NCBI RefSeq assembly: GCF_000384475.1
Contig: NZ_ARWB01000001.1
Span: forward strand, 1,778,176 to 1,842,175
Origin: Methylopila sp. M107
Lineage (GTDB): Bacteria > Pseudomonadota > Alphaproteobacteria > Rhizobiales > Methylopilaceae
DNA length: 64,000 nucleotides
Reading direction: 5' to 3'
Shown: positions 26,909-35,585 of the stretch, piece after piece
How positions within the stretch are numbered: position 1 is the stretch's first letter
Layout: every line of letters begins with the position of its first letter
Position numbers and translations under genes: made by a program
The notes under the pieces: model-generated
Databases searched by the model: none
What the model was told of the DNA's origin: nothing
Seen by the model: only the letters and a program-made list of their open reading frames with translations

Positions 26909-27136
26909 ATGACCGTGGCGGAAACCGACGAGATCAGTCCTGCCGAGTTTGCGATTCTTCGCCGGCTTCTGGCGAACGAGCAGACTGCGGACGACGACGC
27001 CGGCCTTCAGCGGCTGACGTCCAGACGTTTCGTCAGGCGCTCGGAAAACGGCTGGGTCGTGACTGTCCAGGGACACGCCGCCTTCCTTCACGAACTCCGC
27101 AAGAGCTTTGATCGGGAGCCGCCGTCGGGGAAATGA
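26909..27136 (+). CDS. Small winged-helix-like protein
   Basis: 75 residues, opposite in strand to the lysis-like genes that flank it. The sequence EFAILRRLLANEQTADDDAG, then RRFVRRSENGWVVTVQGHA, has the spacing of a winged helix (helix, helix, wing with W-V-T), as in MarR-like proteins, but it is too short to be sure. The start could be ATG 26909 or GTG 26915. Its stop lies 16 bp from the convergent lysin gene. It might be a small regulator or a spurious frame. Confidence 0.45.
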   Translation: MTVAETDEISPAEFAILRRLLANEQTADDDAGLQRLTSRRFVRRSENGWVVTVQGHAAFLHELRKSFDREPPSGK

Positions 27137-27152
27137 TGGCTTTCGCGGGCGG

Positions 27153-27842
27153 TCACGCTTCGTTGGCCGAGACGGGGCCGGTCGCCGCGACGCGTGAGGC
27201 GTCTCTTCCGATCGCGCCGGCGCTGCGGGGCCAGCGGCAGCCGAGCAGACGGGTCCGCGCCAGCCGCGCGATCGAGACCGTGTTCGACTGGTTGCCGCCA
27301 AGGATCGAGAGGTAGGTCCGGTCGGTGCCGACGACGAAGCCGACATGGCCGGACGTCCCCGTCTTCGCGCCACGCCAGAACACTGCGATCGCGCCGAGCG
27401 CCGGAGTTTCGCAGGCGAGGCCGAAGCCGAGCCAGTTTCGCGCGAGATAGGGGTTTGCGGGTACGGCCTCCTCGGGAAGCGCCAGGCGGATGCAGGTCTC
27501 CACGAAATCGCCGCACCAGGGCAGCCGTTGCGGGTCCCCCAGCGTGCGGCCATCGGCTTTCAGGAAGACCTTCAGCTTCGGGTTGCTCTCATGAAGCCCC
27601 AGTCGCCGCCGGCCCTCCTGCACCCAGATCGGCTCGCTTTGCGTCGCGACGGATGCGTCGACCGCAGATGCGGCTGCGAGCGCCGCCGTCGAGCGCGGCC
27701 CGGCGACGCCGTCCGCCACCAGTCCCGAAGCCTGCTGGAAACGCCTGAGCGCGGCGCGGGTCAGCGGTCCCCAGGCGCCGTCGAGCGGGCCCGGGTCGAA
27801 ACCGAGCGCGCGCAGGCGCCGCTGGATATCCAGCACGGTCAT
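27153..27842 (-). CDS. TIGR02594-type peptidoglycan hydrolase (lysin) with PG-binding domain
   Basis: 229 residues. Residues about 2-60 form a PG_binding_1 domain (IQRRLRALGFDPGPLDGAWG, RRFQQASGLVADG). Residues about 72-205 match the TIGR02594 lysin-like NlpC/CHAP fold, with probable catalytic Cys in PWCGDFVETC and His in TSGHVGFVVG, and YLSILGGNQ near the end. No signal peptide is seen, so export would need a holin; a holin-like gene lies 370 bp downstream. It starts 400 bp past the GTA DUF2793 gene on the same strand, which suggests a GTA-linked endolysin. Confidence 0.8.
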   Translation of the reverse strand: MTVLDIQRRLRALGFDPGPLDGAWGPLTRAALRRFQQASGLVADGVAGPRSTAALAAASAVDASVATQSEPIWVQEGRRRLGLHESNPKLKVFLKADGRTLGDPQRLPWCGDFVETCIRLALPEEAVPANPYLARNWLGFGLACETPALGAIAVFWRGAKTGTSGHVGFVVGTDRTYLSILGGNQSNTVSIARLARTRLLGCRWPRSAGAIGRDASRVAATGPVSANEA

Positions 27843-27937
27843 GGCGTGCTCCGATTCGAGGGCTGCGGGGCGCTGCGGGGTGAAACGCCGCGCGCCGGGC
27901 GCTGGCGTTCCCGCGGCGGTTTCGGCAAGATCGCCGA

Positions 27938-28207
27938 ATGAAGAATTTTTTCCGATGGACGGGGTTCACGCTCGGGGTCGCGCTTGTCGGCGTGACGCTC
28001 GCTTTCGGGCTGCTGTTTGTCGGCCGGCTTTACGCCGGACTGCAGCACACGGCCGTGGTGTTCAGCCTGATGACGCTTTACTCGATCGGCGTCACGATCG
28101 CGGCCATCAACTTCGCCTCGAAACTCGAGGACGAGGCGAAGGAAGAAGCCGACGCCGGCGGATCCATCCGCCTGCCGACGCGCGATCAGGCCGAAAGCGA
28201 GGTCTGA
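27938..28207 (+). CDS. Small two-helix membrane protein
   Basis: 89 residues, two hydrophobic segments (about 8-32 and 38-60) and an acidic C-terminal tail (EDEAKEEADAGG). No family recognised. It is on the plus strand between two minus-strand GTA-associated genes, so it interrupts the GTA transcript direction. The hydrophobicity pattern and the good ATG at 27938 argue for a real gene. Confidence 0.6.
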   Translation: MKNFFRWTGFTLGVALVGVTLAFGLLFVGRLYAGLQHTAVVFSLMTLYSIGVTIAAINFASKLEDEAKEEADAGGSIRLPTRDQAESEV

Positions 28208-28243
28208 CGCGCTGGCGTTCCCGCCATTCGGCGCGGCGGACCC

Positions 28244-29725
28244 TCAGCGCAGCGAAACCACCCAGACCTCGCCGCGCGCGCCGTCGCCGCCCTTGCCGGA
28301 CGCATAGCCGTTGCGGGCCGCTCCGCCGCCGCCGCCCGGCCCTCCGGGCGCAGCCCCGGCCCCGCCCGCGCCGCCATTCGCCGTGACCGCCGCCGCGCCG
28401 CCGCCGCCCGCGCCGCCGGAGCTCAGATATTCGCTGCGTGGGAACACCGCTCCCGCGCCGCCCGGGCCGCCCGGGGCTGCGCCTCCCGCCGCCAGATGGG
28501 TCGGCTCTACGCCCCAGCCGCTCCTGCCGCTGGTCCCGCCCGCCGCGGCGGCGTCCGCGGCGCTCACGCCCCCGCCCCCGCCCCCGCCGCCGGAGGCCCG
28601 ACCCGGTCCGTGGCCTGCGGCGACGCCCGCCGTCGTGGCGCCCGCGCCTGCGTTGACGTCCGCCGATGGCGGCTGCTGCATGTAGCCTCGCGTCAATCCC
28701 GCTGTTCCCGCAGCCGCGTTTCCGCCCCCGGCCGCGGTGCCGGCGGCGCGCGCAAGAGCATAGGGGCCGAACGACGAGTTCCCGCCGAGCGCGCCGGCGA
28801 GCCCGTCGGCGCCGGCGGTCGTCTGCGCGGCGCCGCCTGCGCCGCCGGCCCCGACCGTCACCGCGACGGTCGCGGTCAGGGCGGCGGCGAGCATTTCGAA
28901 CTCCGCGAAACATCCCGGTCCGCCGCCGCCGCCGCCGGCGACCGCAGTCCCGGTCGGCCGGACGCCGCCCGACCCGCCGCCCGACCCGCCCGCGATCATG
29001 AGAACGCGCACGCGCCGCGCCCAGCCGGGCTTGGTCCAGGTCCCCGACGCGGTGAACTTGTCGACGCGTAGAACCTCGGTGCTTGGAAAATCGACCGCGC
29101 CGGAGGCCGCGTCCGCGACGAGCGCGGTTTTCCAGACGCCGCCGTCCGCCGAGACCTTCAGCGCGAAGCCGTCCGAACCTGCGAGCCCGCATTCCGCCCG
29201 GCCCGAAAAGCCCGTCTGGAACAGAAGGCTCGCAGTATCGCCGGCCGCCGCCTTGTTGAGCTTCACTTGCACGCCGGCCCCCGCATGAGTGAACAGCGCC
29301 GCCTCGCTCGCGACCGCAAGGCGGTTCACCGCGTCCGCCGTCGTCGCGACGCCGAGCCGCCCGACGCCGTCGAGGGCCGCAAGCGCCGCGCCCGCGCCGA
29401 CCCAGGCGCCGCCGAGGAACACCACGAGTTCTCCGGCGCCGGCGTCATAGGCGATCCAGCCGGGCCTTGGGGCCGCGAAGACCCATGCGCCGTCGAGGAA
29501 GGCTGCGATCAGCCCGTCCTTGCCGCTCCAGGCGCCGGTTCCGCCGGCGGCGACGATGTGCCTGTCGCCTTCGTCTGGACCTGTCGGCGGCGCGGCGCGG
29601 TCGCGGTCCAGCACGCCGAGCTGCACCAGCGCGTCGAGCCGCCGGAGCGCCTCGTTGACCGTGACGTGCTTCTGCGACTGGCTCGGCGCGAGATAGCCGA
29701 GGCCGAGATGCGGGCTCTGACCCAT
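28244..29725 (-). CDS. GTA-associated DUF2793 protein with glycine-rich tip domain
   Basis: 493 residues. DUF2793 occupies about 1-110 (GLGYLAPSQSQKHVTVNEAL, then HIVAAGGTGAWSGKDG), the domain usually found at the end of GTA clusters. A beta-rich middle (120-240) is followed by about 250 residues extremely rich in Gly and Ala, with runs such as GGGGGGGG and GGPGGAG, resembling the glycine-rich receptor-binding tips of phage fibres. It likely sits on the particle as a fibre or spike that contacts recipient cells. A palindromic element separates it from the hub gene. Confidence 0.85.
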   Translation of the reverse strand: MGQSPHLGLGYLAPSQSQKHVTVNEALRRLDALVQLGVLDRDRAAPPTGPDEGDRHIVAAGGTGAWSGKDGLIAAFLDGAWVFAAPRPGWIAYDAGAGELVVFLGGAWVGAGAALAALDGVGRLGVATTADAVNRLAVASEAALFTHAGAGVQVKLNKAAAGDTASLLFQTGFSGRAECGLAGSDGFALKVSADGGVWKTALVADAASGAVDFPSTEVLRVDKFTASGTWTKPGWARRVRVLMIAGGSGGGSGGVRPTGTAVAGGGGGGPGCFAEFEMLAAALTATVAVTVGAGGAGGAAQTTAGADGLAGALGGNSSFGPYALARAAGTAAGGGNAAAGTAGLTRGYMQQPPSADVNAGAGATTAGVAAGHGPGRASGGGGGGGGVSAADAAAAGGTSGRSGWGVEPTHLAAGGAAPGGPGGAGAVFPRSEYLSSGGAGGGGAAAVTANGGAGGAGAAPGGPGGGGGAARNGYASGKGGDGARGEVWVVSLR

Positions 29726-29752
29726 GGGGAAGCCTCCGAAAGATGTTGGGCT

Positions 29753-29874
29753 CTTGTCCCGGCCGAAGAGACGGGACCCAGACGCGCGGGGCGTGCGGGA
29801 AGAACAGCGGAGGTCGCGAGGCGTGCTGTCTTGAACCGTCGAGGTTCTGGGTCCGGCTCTTCGGCTGGGGCAAG
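29753..29874. repeat. Palindromic element, TTGTCCCGG type
   Basis: Outer arms CTTGTCCCGGCCGAAGAGAC and CCGGCTCTTCGGCTGGGGCAAG fold back on each other across about 80 bp. It fills the 156-bp gap between the hub protein gene and the DUF2793 gene. Same subtype as 35464-35578 and 37295-37412. Confidence 0.8.
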
Positions 29875-29881
29875 TCGCGTC

Positions 29882-32800
29882 CTAAAGCGCGAACACGCCG
29901 CGCGCCGGCAGACCCGGCCCGACCACGGCCGAAATCTGCCGCACCGCGATCTCGACCTCATCCGGCGGACCGCCGAAATCCACGGCCTGCTGCGCCGCCG
30001 AATAAACCGCCGAGGGCGTCGCGGCCTCGATCGTCCGCGCGACGGCGCCGCCGAACAGGATCTCGACCTCGTAGCCTTCGGACTCTTCGCCGAGGCGCAC
30101 GTCGCGGATCTCGAAATCGTCGCCCCCGAGCCGGGTGCGGCGCGTCCATGCGATCTCGATCGCGCCGCCGGCGACCCGGCGCGCCGACAGCCGCACCGGC
30201 GACAGCGGCAACAGCGCGCGGAGCCCCATCGGGGCGGACCGCTCGACACAGCGCGCATCGTCGCGCGGCCGCGACGCCGGCCCCGCGCGCCAGGTCAGCA
30301 CGGCGCCGGGGCCCAAGCGCGGCGCAGCCGAAAACTCGACGCGTCCGTCGATCAGCACGAAGCGGGCGCCGGCCGGCGTCGGGTCGCCGATTGCGTCCTC
30401 GGTCCCGAACTGGCCGCGCAGCAGGCTCGTGAGCCGCCAGCGGGCCGGCGCGACGAGTTCCGCGGAAGCGAACTGCAGGACCTCCCACGCGCCGCCCTCG
30501 CCCGCCACCGCCGCGACGTTGGCGCCCTGCAGAAGCGCGGCCTCGCTCACGCTTTCGAGCGCGCGGTCCGGTCCCAGTTCGAGCTCGATCGCGTTCACGC
30601 GATCGAAGCGGCCGCTGGCGTGGCGTCCGAGCGGCGCCCTCAGCGCGCCGATCGTCGCCGCGCCTGCGAGCGTGCGGTCGAGCGCGTAGCCACCGGAGGG
30701 CTTCGCGACATAGGCCGCGACCGACGTCCAGGGTTTGGAATAGGCCGCGAGGCGCGCGACCGGCGGATCCGCCTCGTCGAGCAGCGGCAGGTCGAGCGCC
30801 TCGAAGACCGGCGCGACAGGGCGGCCACGTTCCGGCGCCGGCCGCCGCGGACGCTCGCGCGCGCCGACGGCTCGGACGTCCGGATCGGCCCGCGTCGCCT
30901 TCACGGGACGCACATATTCGTCGCCGATCCGGTCGATCCGGAACACCGTCTCGCGCCCATGCGCCTCGAACGCCGCGAGGTCGCCGGGCTCGAGCGCGAG
31001 GCGGCTCGGCGGCAGCACGAAGTCCGCCCGCTCCCGCCCGACCGAGGCCTCGATCAGCATGCTGTCGGCGAGCGCCTCGGCGTCTTCCTCCGGCAGCGCG
31101 AGCGCAAGTGAGACTTCCGCGACCGCCAGCCCTTCGCCGGCGAGCCGCCTCGCCTCGACCGAGCCTTGCCGGTAGTCGGCGTCCGGATCGATATGGCGGA
31201 GCTTGAGCGCCCGGGGGATTTCCGAGGCCTGCGCGCGGGTCAGCTTGTAAACGGCCTGTTTTTCGCCGCCGTCGACGAGGTTTTCAGCCACAAGCGTCGC
31301 GACCGGACTGTCGGGACGGTTGGAGATGTGCAGATCCCCGCCACGCGCGACGGCCCGAGCGCCGAACGCCTCGAGCAGCGGCTGGATCGCCTCGCGCGGG
31401 CTCATCACGCGGTCGAGCGCATAGCCCTTCACCACGCCGTTCAGCTGGTCGAGGTCGAGGCCGATCTCCAGTCCGCGGCACTGGTCGGCGATGACGTCCC
31501 GCAGGCCTGCGAAGCCGAGGCGTCCCGTGATCCAGTGCCCGCGCCGCCAGTTCCCAGCGTCCGCCCAGACGTCGTCGCGCGCCGGGAAGGCGGCGGGCGG
31601 GCGCGCGTCCCAGGTCCAGACGAAGCGGCGGCCAACGTCGATCATCCGCTTGCCCGTCAAGGCGGACTCCGGGTTGCGCCCGTTTTCCGGTCGCCAGTAA
31701 TCGAGCTGGGCGAGCAGCGCCGCGCGCTGGGCGAGCTCGTCGCGCTCGCCGTTCGAATGGTAGGGCAGCACGGATTCGGACGACTTCTTGTCGACGAAGA
31801 CGTTGGGCTGGTTCGCGCCCTTGTCGATCGCCGCGCAGCCGAGCTCGCAGAACACGATCGGCTTCGATTGCGGAACCCAGGACGTCGCCCCGCCGCGCAC
31901 GCCGCCCGGCCGGTCGCGATGGAGGTTCTCCCACCAGGCCCGGAAATCCTTGGTGCGGAACACCCAGTGCTCGCCATAGGCCGTGTCGGCGATCGGCGTG
32001 CGGATCTGCGCGTCGCGGTCGGCTCGGCTGGCGTAGAACCAGTCGAACCCCTCGCCGCCCTCGATATTGGCCGCGAGATAGTCCGGATCGTACGGTCCGT
32101 CCCAGCCGGCGAGCCGGTCGAGATGGCCCGCGCCGTCGCGCCAGTCGGCGAGCGGCGTGTAGTTGTCGAGGCCGACGAAGTCGATGTCCTCGTCCGCCCA
32201 GAGCGGGTCGAGATGGAAATGTAGGTCGTTCGAGCCGTCGTTCGGCCGGTGCGGCGGGAACTCGCTCCAGTCCGCCGCATAGCCGATCCGAACGTCCGCT
32301 CCAAGGATTGCGCGGACGGCGCCGGCGAGGTTCCTGAGCTTTGCGACCGCGGGATAGGAGCCCGGCGCGTCGCGCAACGTCGTGAGCCCGACCATCTCCG
32401 AGCCGATCAGGAAGGCGTCGACGCCGCCGGCCGCACGGGCGATCTCGGCCATGTGCAGGATGAAGCGGCGATAGGAGAACTCGTTCGGCCCCGAATAGGC
32501 GATCCCGCTGCGCGTCACGTCCCAGGCGAAGTCGGACGGTTGGGCCTCGCCAAAGAAGTCGTCGACTCGGTCGGCGATCGCGGCGGTCCCGTCCGGCGAT
32601 CCGGGACGGCCGGGCGCGGGGTTGCAGGTGATGCGCCCGCGCCAGGGATAGGCCGCCTGCTCGTCGCCGCCGTAGGGGTCGGTCAGGCCGTTGCCTTCGG
32701 GGATGTCCATCATCACGAAGGGGTTGAGCATGACCTTCAGGCCGCGCCGCTTCAGCTCCCTGATGGCCTGATGGACCGACGTGTCCGCCGGCGCGCCGCC

Positions 32801-33811
32801 GACGGCCGGCTTGCCGCCGACGCGGCTGACGAGCTCTGCCGCGCCGCGCCCGATCCCCGAGACGCTCCACTCCCAGGGCGAGGTGGGCTTGTCGTCGACC
32901 TCGACCTTGGGAACGATCCTGCACTGGCCGAGGCGCAGGTCCGTGCCGTGCCAGGCGACGACCAGCGAGACATGCGCGATATTCGGCGCGACCGCCTGCA
33001 GCTCGTCGAGCGACGCCACGAGGTCGGCGCGGTCGTCGACATGGGCGTTCTCGGTCTCGTAGCTAAGGAACAGGAAAGATCGCGAGATCACGTCGGTCGC
33101 ATAGCCGAACTCCGACGCGCCGGGGATCAGCGTGACGCCGGTCAGCAGGTCCTCGAGGGCCGGCTTCTCCGACTCCGGCCGCCGGATCACCTCGACGGTG
33201 ATCTGCGGGATACGGTTGCCGAAGCGCGACAGCGGCAGTTCTTCGAAGACGAGATAAGCGACGCCGCGATAGGCCGGCGCATGGTTCTCGCCTTCGACCG
33301 CGACGATCTTCGGGTCCGGCAGCTGGCTTTCGCCGCCCTTGTGCAGCCGAATCTCGAGTCCGTCCTGGTCCAGGACCTCGCCGTCCGCCCAGATGCGCCC
33401 GATCCCGTCGATCGGCCCCTCGCAGAGCGCGACCGCGAAGCTCGCATGGTACCAGTAGCGCGTCTGCTCGGCCCCGCCGCCCATCGCGCCCTTGCCGCCG
33501 ACATGGGACTTGTCGGTCGTCTCGGTGAAGCGGCTCGCCCAGATGATCTGCCCACCGACCCGCATGCGGCCATAGACCCGCAGGATCGCCGCGCCTTCGG
33601 TCGAGGTGGTGAGCTTCACGTCGGAGAGACGCGGCCCGAAGAACTCCGGCGTCTTGGTCAGCAGCGCGGTGTCGATCGCCGAGCCGAGGAGCCCGCCGAC
33701 CGCCCCGCCGATCGCGGCCCCCGACAGGGTCGCGCCGAACAGCGACAGCCCGCCGGGCAGCAGCGATCCGCCGATCGCGGAGCCGATGGCGGTAAGCGCG
33801 AGGACGGCCAT
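29882..33811 (-). CDS. GTA host-specificity / tail hub megaprotein (gp15-like)
   Basis: 1309 residues, nearly the length of R. capsulatus GTA gp15. It should form the baseplate hub and fibres of the tail tip. A Gly/Ala-rich hydrophobic N-terminus (1-45) precedes LTKTPEFFGPRLSDVKLTT. A GTA_TIM-like barrel spans about 390-720 (GSEMVGLTTLRDAPGSYP; DIDFVGLDNYTPLADWRDG). The rest matches Phage_tail_3-type tail modules. The ATG at 33811 gives the usual MAVLALTAIG start. NlpC/P60 lies 102 bp upstream. Confidence 0.95.
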   Translation of the reverse strand: MAVLALTAIGSAIGGSLLPGGLSLFGATLSGAAIGGAVGGLLGSAIDTALLTKTPEFFGPRLSDVKLTTSTEGAAILRVYGRMRVGGQIIWASRFTETTDKSHVGGKGAMGGGAEQTRYWYHASFAVALCEGPIDGIGRIWADGEVLDQDGLEIRLHKGGESQLPDPKIVAVEGENHAPAYRGVAYLVFEELPLSRFGNRIPQITVEVIRRPESEKPALEDLLTGVTLIPGASEFGYATDVISRSFLFLSYETENAHVDDRADLVASLDELQAVAPNIAHVSLVVAWHGTDLRLGQCRIVPKVEVDDKPTSPWEWSVSGIGRGAAELVSRVGGKPAVGGAPADTSVHQAIRELKRRGLKVMLNPFVMMDIPEGNGLTDPYGGDEQAAYPWRGRITCNPAPGRPGSPDGTAAIADRVDDFFGEAQPSDFAWDVTRSGIAYSGPNEFSYRRFILHMAEIARAAGGVDAFLIGSEMVGLTTLRDAPGSYPAVAKLRNLAGAVRAILGADVRIGYAADWSEFPPHRPNDGSNDLHFHLDPLWADEDIDFVGLDNYTPLADWRDGAGHLDRLAGWDGPYDPDYLAANIEGGEGFDWFYASRADRDAQIRTPIADTAYGEHWVFRTKDFRAWWENLHRDRPGGVRGGATSWVPQSKPIVFCELGCAAIDKGANQPNVFVDKKSSESVLPYHSNGERDELAQRAALLAQLDYWRPENGRNPESALTGKRMIDVGRRFVWTWDARPPAAFPARDDVWADAGNWRRGHWITGRLGFAGLRDVIADQCRGLEIGLDLDQLNGVVKGYALDRVMSPREAIQPLLEAFGARAVARGGDLHISNRPDSPVATLVAENLVDGGEKQAVYKLTRAQASEIPRALKLRHIDPDADYRQGSVEARRLAGEGLAVAEVSLALALPEEDAEALADSMLIEASVGRERADFVLPPSRLALEPGDLAAFEAHGRETVFRIDRIGDEYVRPVKATRADPDVRAVGARERPRRPAPERGRPVAPVFEALDLPLLDEADPPVARLAAYSKPWTSVAAYVAKPSGGYALDRTLAGAATIGALRAPLGRHASGRFDRVNAIELELGPDRALESVSEAALLQGANVAAVAGEGGAWEVLQFASAELVAPARWRLTSLLRGQFGTEDAIGDPTPAGARFVLIDGRVEFSAAPRLGPGAVLTWRAGPASRPRDDARCVERSAPMGLRALLPLSPVRLSARRVAGGAIEIAWTRRTRLGGDDFEIRDVRLGEESEGYEVEILFGGAVARTIEAATPSAVYSAAQQAVDFGGPPDEVEIAVRQISAVVGPGLPARGVFAL

Positions 33812-33913
33812 GGGGAGTATCCCGGATGCTTTGGGACGCGCTCTACGCCCCAATCAAAATCGCCTTCGTCGGACCCGAGGACGATTGGTCACGCGCAAAG
33901 GCGGTTCCGTCCT

Positions 33914-34627
33914 TCACCTCGCCCCGCCGGGAAGAGGTGAAGAGGCCGGAAACCGGAACCGCGCCACGAGCCGCCGCTCCCAGACCTCCGGGATCGGGGT
34001 TTCCGCAACGGCGTGGCCGTCATAGGCGTGGACCATCGCGCGGGGGCCGGTCGCGATCCCGCAATGTTTCGCGGTCCCGCCGCGCGCGACGCGAAACAGC
34101 AGCACGTCGCCAGCCGAGACCGCGTCGCCCGGCGCCGGGATGAGCCATCGCCGGGCGGCGTCGAGCATCAGCTCGCCCTCCCCGTCCTCGGCCCAGCTTC
34201 GCGCATAGGGCGGCAGCGCCTCGGGCTCCGGCCCAACCAGCTCCCGCCACACGCCGCGCAGCACGCCGAGACAGTCCGCCCCGGCGCCCCGGCAGCTCGC
34301 CTGGTGGCGGTAGGGCGTGCCTATCCAGCGCCGCGCCGCGGCGACGACGGCGGCGGGGTCGCGGGTTGCGGATGCGCCATCCCCCTCCCCCTTGCGGGGA
34401 GGGGTTAGGGGTGGGGGTCCCTCAGGATGAAGCACTTCCGTTCGGCGTAGGGCAGCTTCGCTCGTGGAGTCACGTTCTGAACCACCCCCACCCCTAACCC
34501 CTCCCCGCAGGGGGGAGGGGAACAGGGTCGTCGGACGTCGTTTCGCTGCGTAAGGGTCCCGCCTCTCAACCACGGCGGCCTCCGTCGTTGTCGGGGCCGG
34601 AGCGGGCCGGCAGCGCAAGCCAGTCAT
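33914..34627 (-). CDS. GTA NlpC/P60 peptidase (gp14-like) with repeat-derived N-terminus
   Basis: Tail-associated peptidoglycan peptidase. The NlpC/P60 domain occupies about residues 92-237: RRWIGTPYRHQASCRGAGAD, catalytic C119, and His in GGTAKHCGIA. Family proteins begin close to the domain (Cys near residue 30), but here the frame needs about 90 extra residues. Residues about 37-84 are translated from a palindromic element (34381-34520). The ATG at 34627 overlaps the DUF2163 gene by 62 bp; GTG at 34435, inside the element, is an alternative start. The true start is uncertain. Confidence 0.85.
   Translation of the reverse strand: MTGLRCRPAPAPTTTEAAVVERRDPYAAKRRPTTLFPSPLRGGVRGGGGSERDSTSEAALRRTEVLHPEGPPPLTPPRKGEGDGASATRDPAAVVAAARRWIGTPYRHQASCRGAGADCLGVLRGVWRELVGPEPEALPPYARSWAEDGEGELMLDAARRWLIPAPGDAVSAGDVLLFRVARGGTAKHCGIATGPRAMVHAYDGHAVAETPIPEVWERRLVARFRFPASSPLPGGAR
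34381..34520. repeat. Palindromic element inside the NlpC/P60 reading frame
   Basis: Arms CCCTCCCCCTTGCGGGGAGG...TTAGGGGTGGG (34381-34417) and CCCACCCCTAAC...GGGGGGAGGGG (34485-34520) are near-perfect inverted repeats about 36 bp long. The element is read through in frame without stop codons on the minus strand. Confidence 0.85.
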
Positions 34628-35438
34628 TGCCCGGAATGTCCGGAAAACCTCGAAAGTTCAGCGCGTTGTCGAAGCGGTCGCGGCAGGCGCGCCAGGTCTT
34701 GTCGCAGCCCGCGGTGACCAGAAAAGCGTCGCCCTCGGCGATCGGGACCGCCGGCGCTTCGGCGAGTTCGATCCTGTCGTCGACCTGCCGGCGGATTTCG
34801 CCGACGGAGCCGGCGTTCCCGCCGCTGGTCCAGACCAGCCGCCCGCGCTCGAACCGCCCGGCGGGGCCGTCATAGTCGCGCGTGCCGAAGATGCGCGGTC
34901 CGAGCGCCGCCTGCACCTCGCCGGTCGCCCTGTTCTCGCTCGCCGTGAGGTCGACCTTGCAGCGCGCGTCGCCGAGATCGGCGTCGCAGGCGCGCTGGTA
35001 GAGCCGTCCGCGCGGCTGGGAGAGCGCATGCGTCAGCCCGCGCAGCTCGGCCGTGAAGACGCCGCGCCCGCGCGCGACCTCGCCGAGCGCGCCGGAAAAC
35101 AGCAGCAGCCGGCTCGACGGCGCGGACCAGTCGACCAGCCACAGCTCGACCTTCGCGCCGTCGAACGCGCCGCGCGCCAGCGCCTCCTCGCTCAGCGCCT
35201 CCGAATCGAGCGCGCCCGCCACCTCCAGCCCGTCGACCGCGAGGCCGAGCGACGCCTCCGCGGCGGAGGCCGTCATGCCGGACGCCGCCCGAAACGTGAC
35301 GTCGCCGAATTCAAGGTCCTCGTCATGGTCCGTGAACCCGAGCGACTCGCCGTCGCCGCGCGTCACCTTACAGCAGCGCGCAAGCGTGGTGACGCCGGAC
35401 GCGAGCGCTCCGGCGAGCGATGCAGGGATGTCGCGCAT
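34566..35438 (-). CDS. GTA DUF2163 tail protein (gp13-like)
   Basis: 290 residues. Matches the DUF2163/phage BR0599 family: CKVTRGDGESLGFTDHDEDL near the start, GLEVAGALDSEALSEE in the middle and CDKTWRACRDRFDNALNFRG near the C-terminus. In R. capsulatus GTA this protein forms part of the distal tail and hub and holds an iron-sulfur site. Conserved cysteines occur at ACDADLGDARC and GCDKTWRAC, which would fit. The ATG at 35438 is clear. Confidence 0.92.
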   Translation of the reverse strand: MRDIPASLAGALASGVTTLARCCKVTRGDGESLGFTDHDEDLEFGDVTFRAASGMTASAAEASLGLAVDGLEVAGALDSEALSEEALARGAFDGAKVELWLVDWSAPSSRLLLFSGALGEVARGRGVFTAELRGLTHALSQPRGRLYQRACDADLGDARCKVDLTASENRATGEVQAALGPRIFGTRDYDGPAGRFERGRLVWTSGGNAGSVGEIRRQVDDRIELAEAPAVPIAEGDAFLVTAGCDKTWRACRDRFDNALNFRGFPDIPGNDWLALPARSGPDNDGGRRG

Positions 35439-35463
35439 GGGGGCCCTTTCGAATGCGGCCTTC

Positions 35464-35578
35464 CTTGTCCCGGACTTGATCCGGGACCCAGACGCGCAGA
35501 GGCGTCAGAACGGCGAACCCGGGCGCCAACTTGAAATGCGTCGGCGGGTCTGGGTCCCGGCTCTGCGGCCGGGACAAG
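35464..35578. repeat. Palindromic element, TTGTCCCGG type
   Basis: Arms CTTGTCCCGGACTTGATCCG and CCGGCTCTGCGGCCGGGACAAG enclose about 70 bp. It fills the 147-bp gap between the DUF2460 and DUF2163 genes of the GTA. Confidence 0.85.
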
Positions 35579-35585
35579 GCGCGCA

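Noticed and set aside
31284-32924. 546-codon frame within the hub protein gene
   Set aside because: Same-strand out-of-frame shadow of the gp15-like gene; no family pattern.
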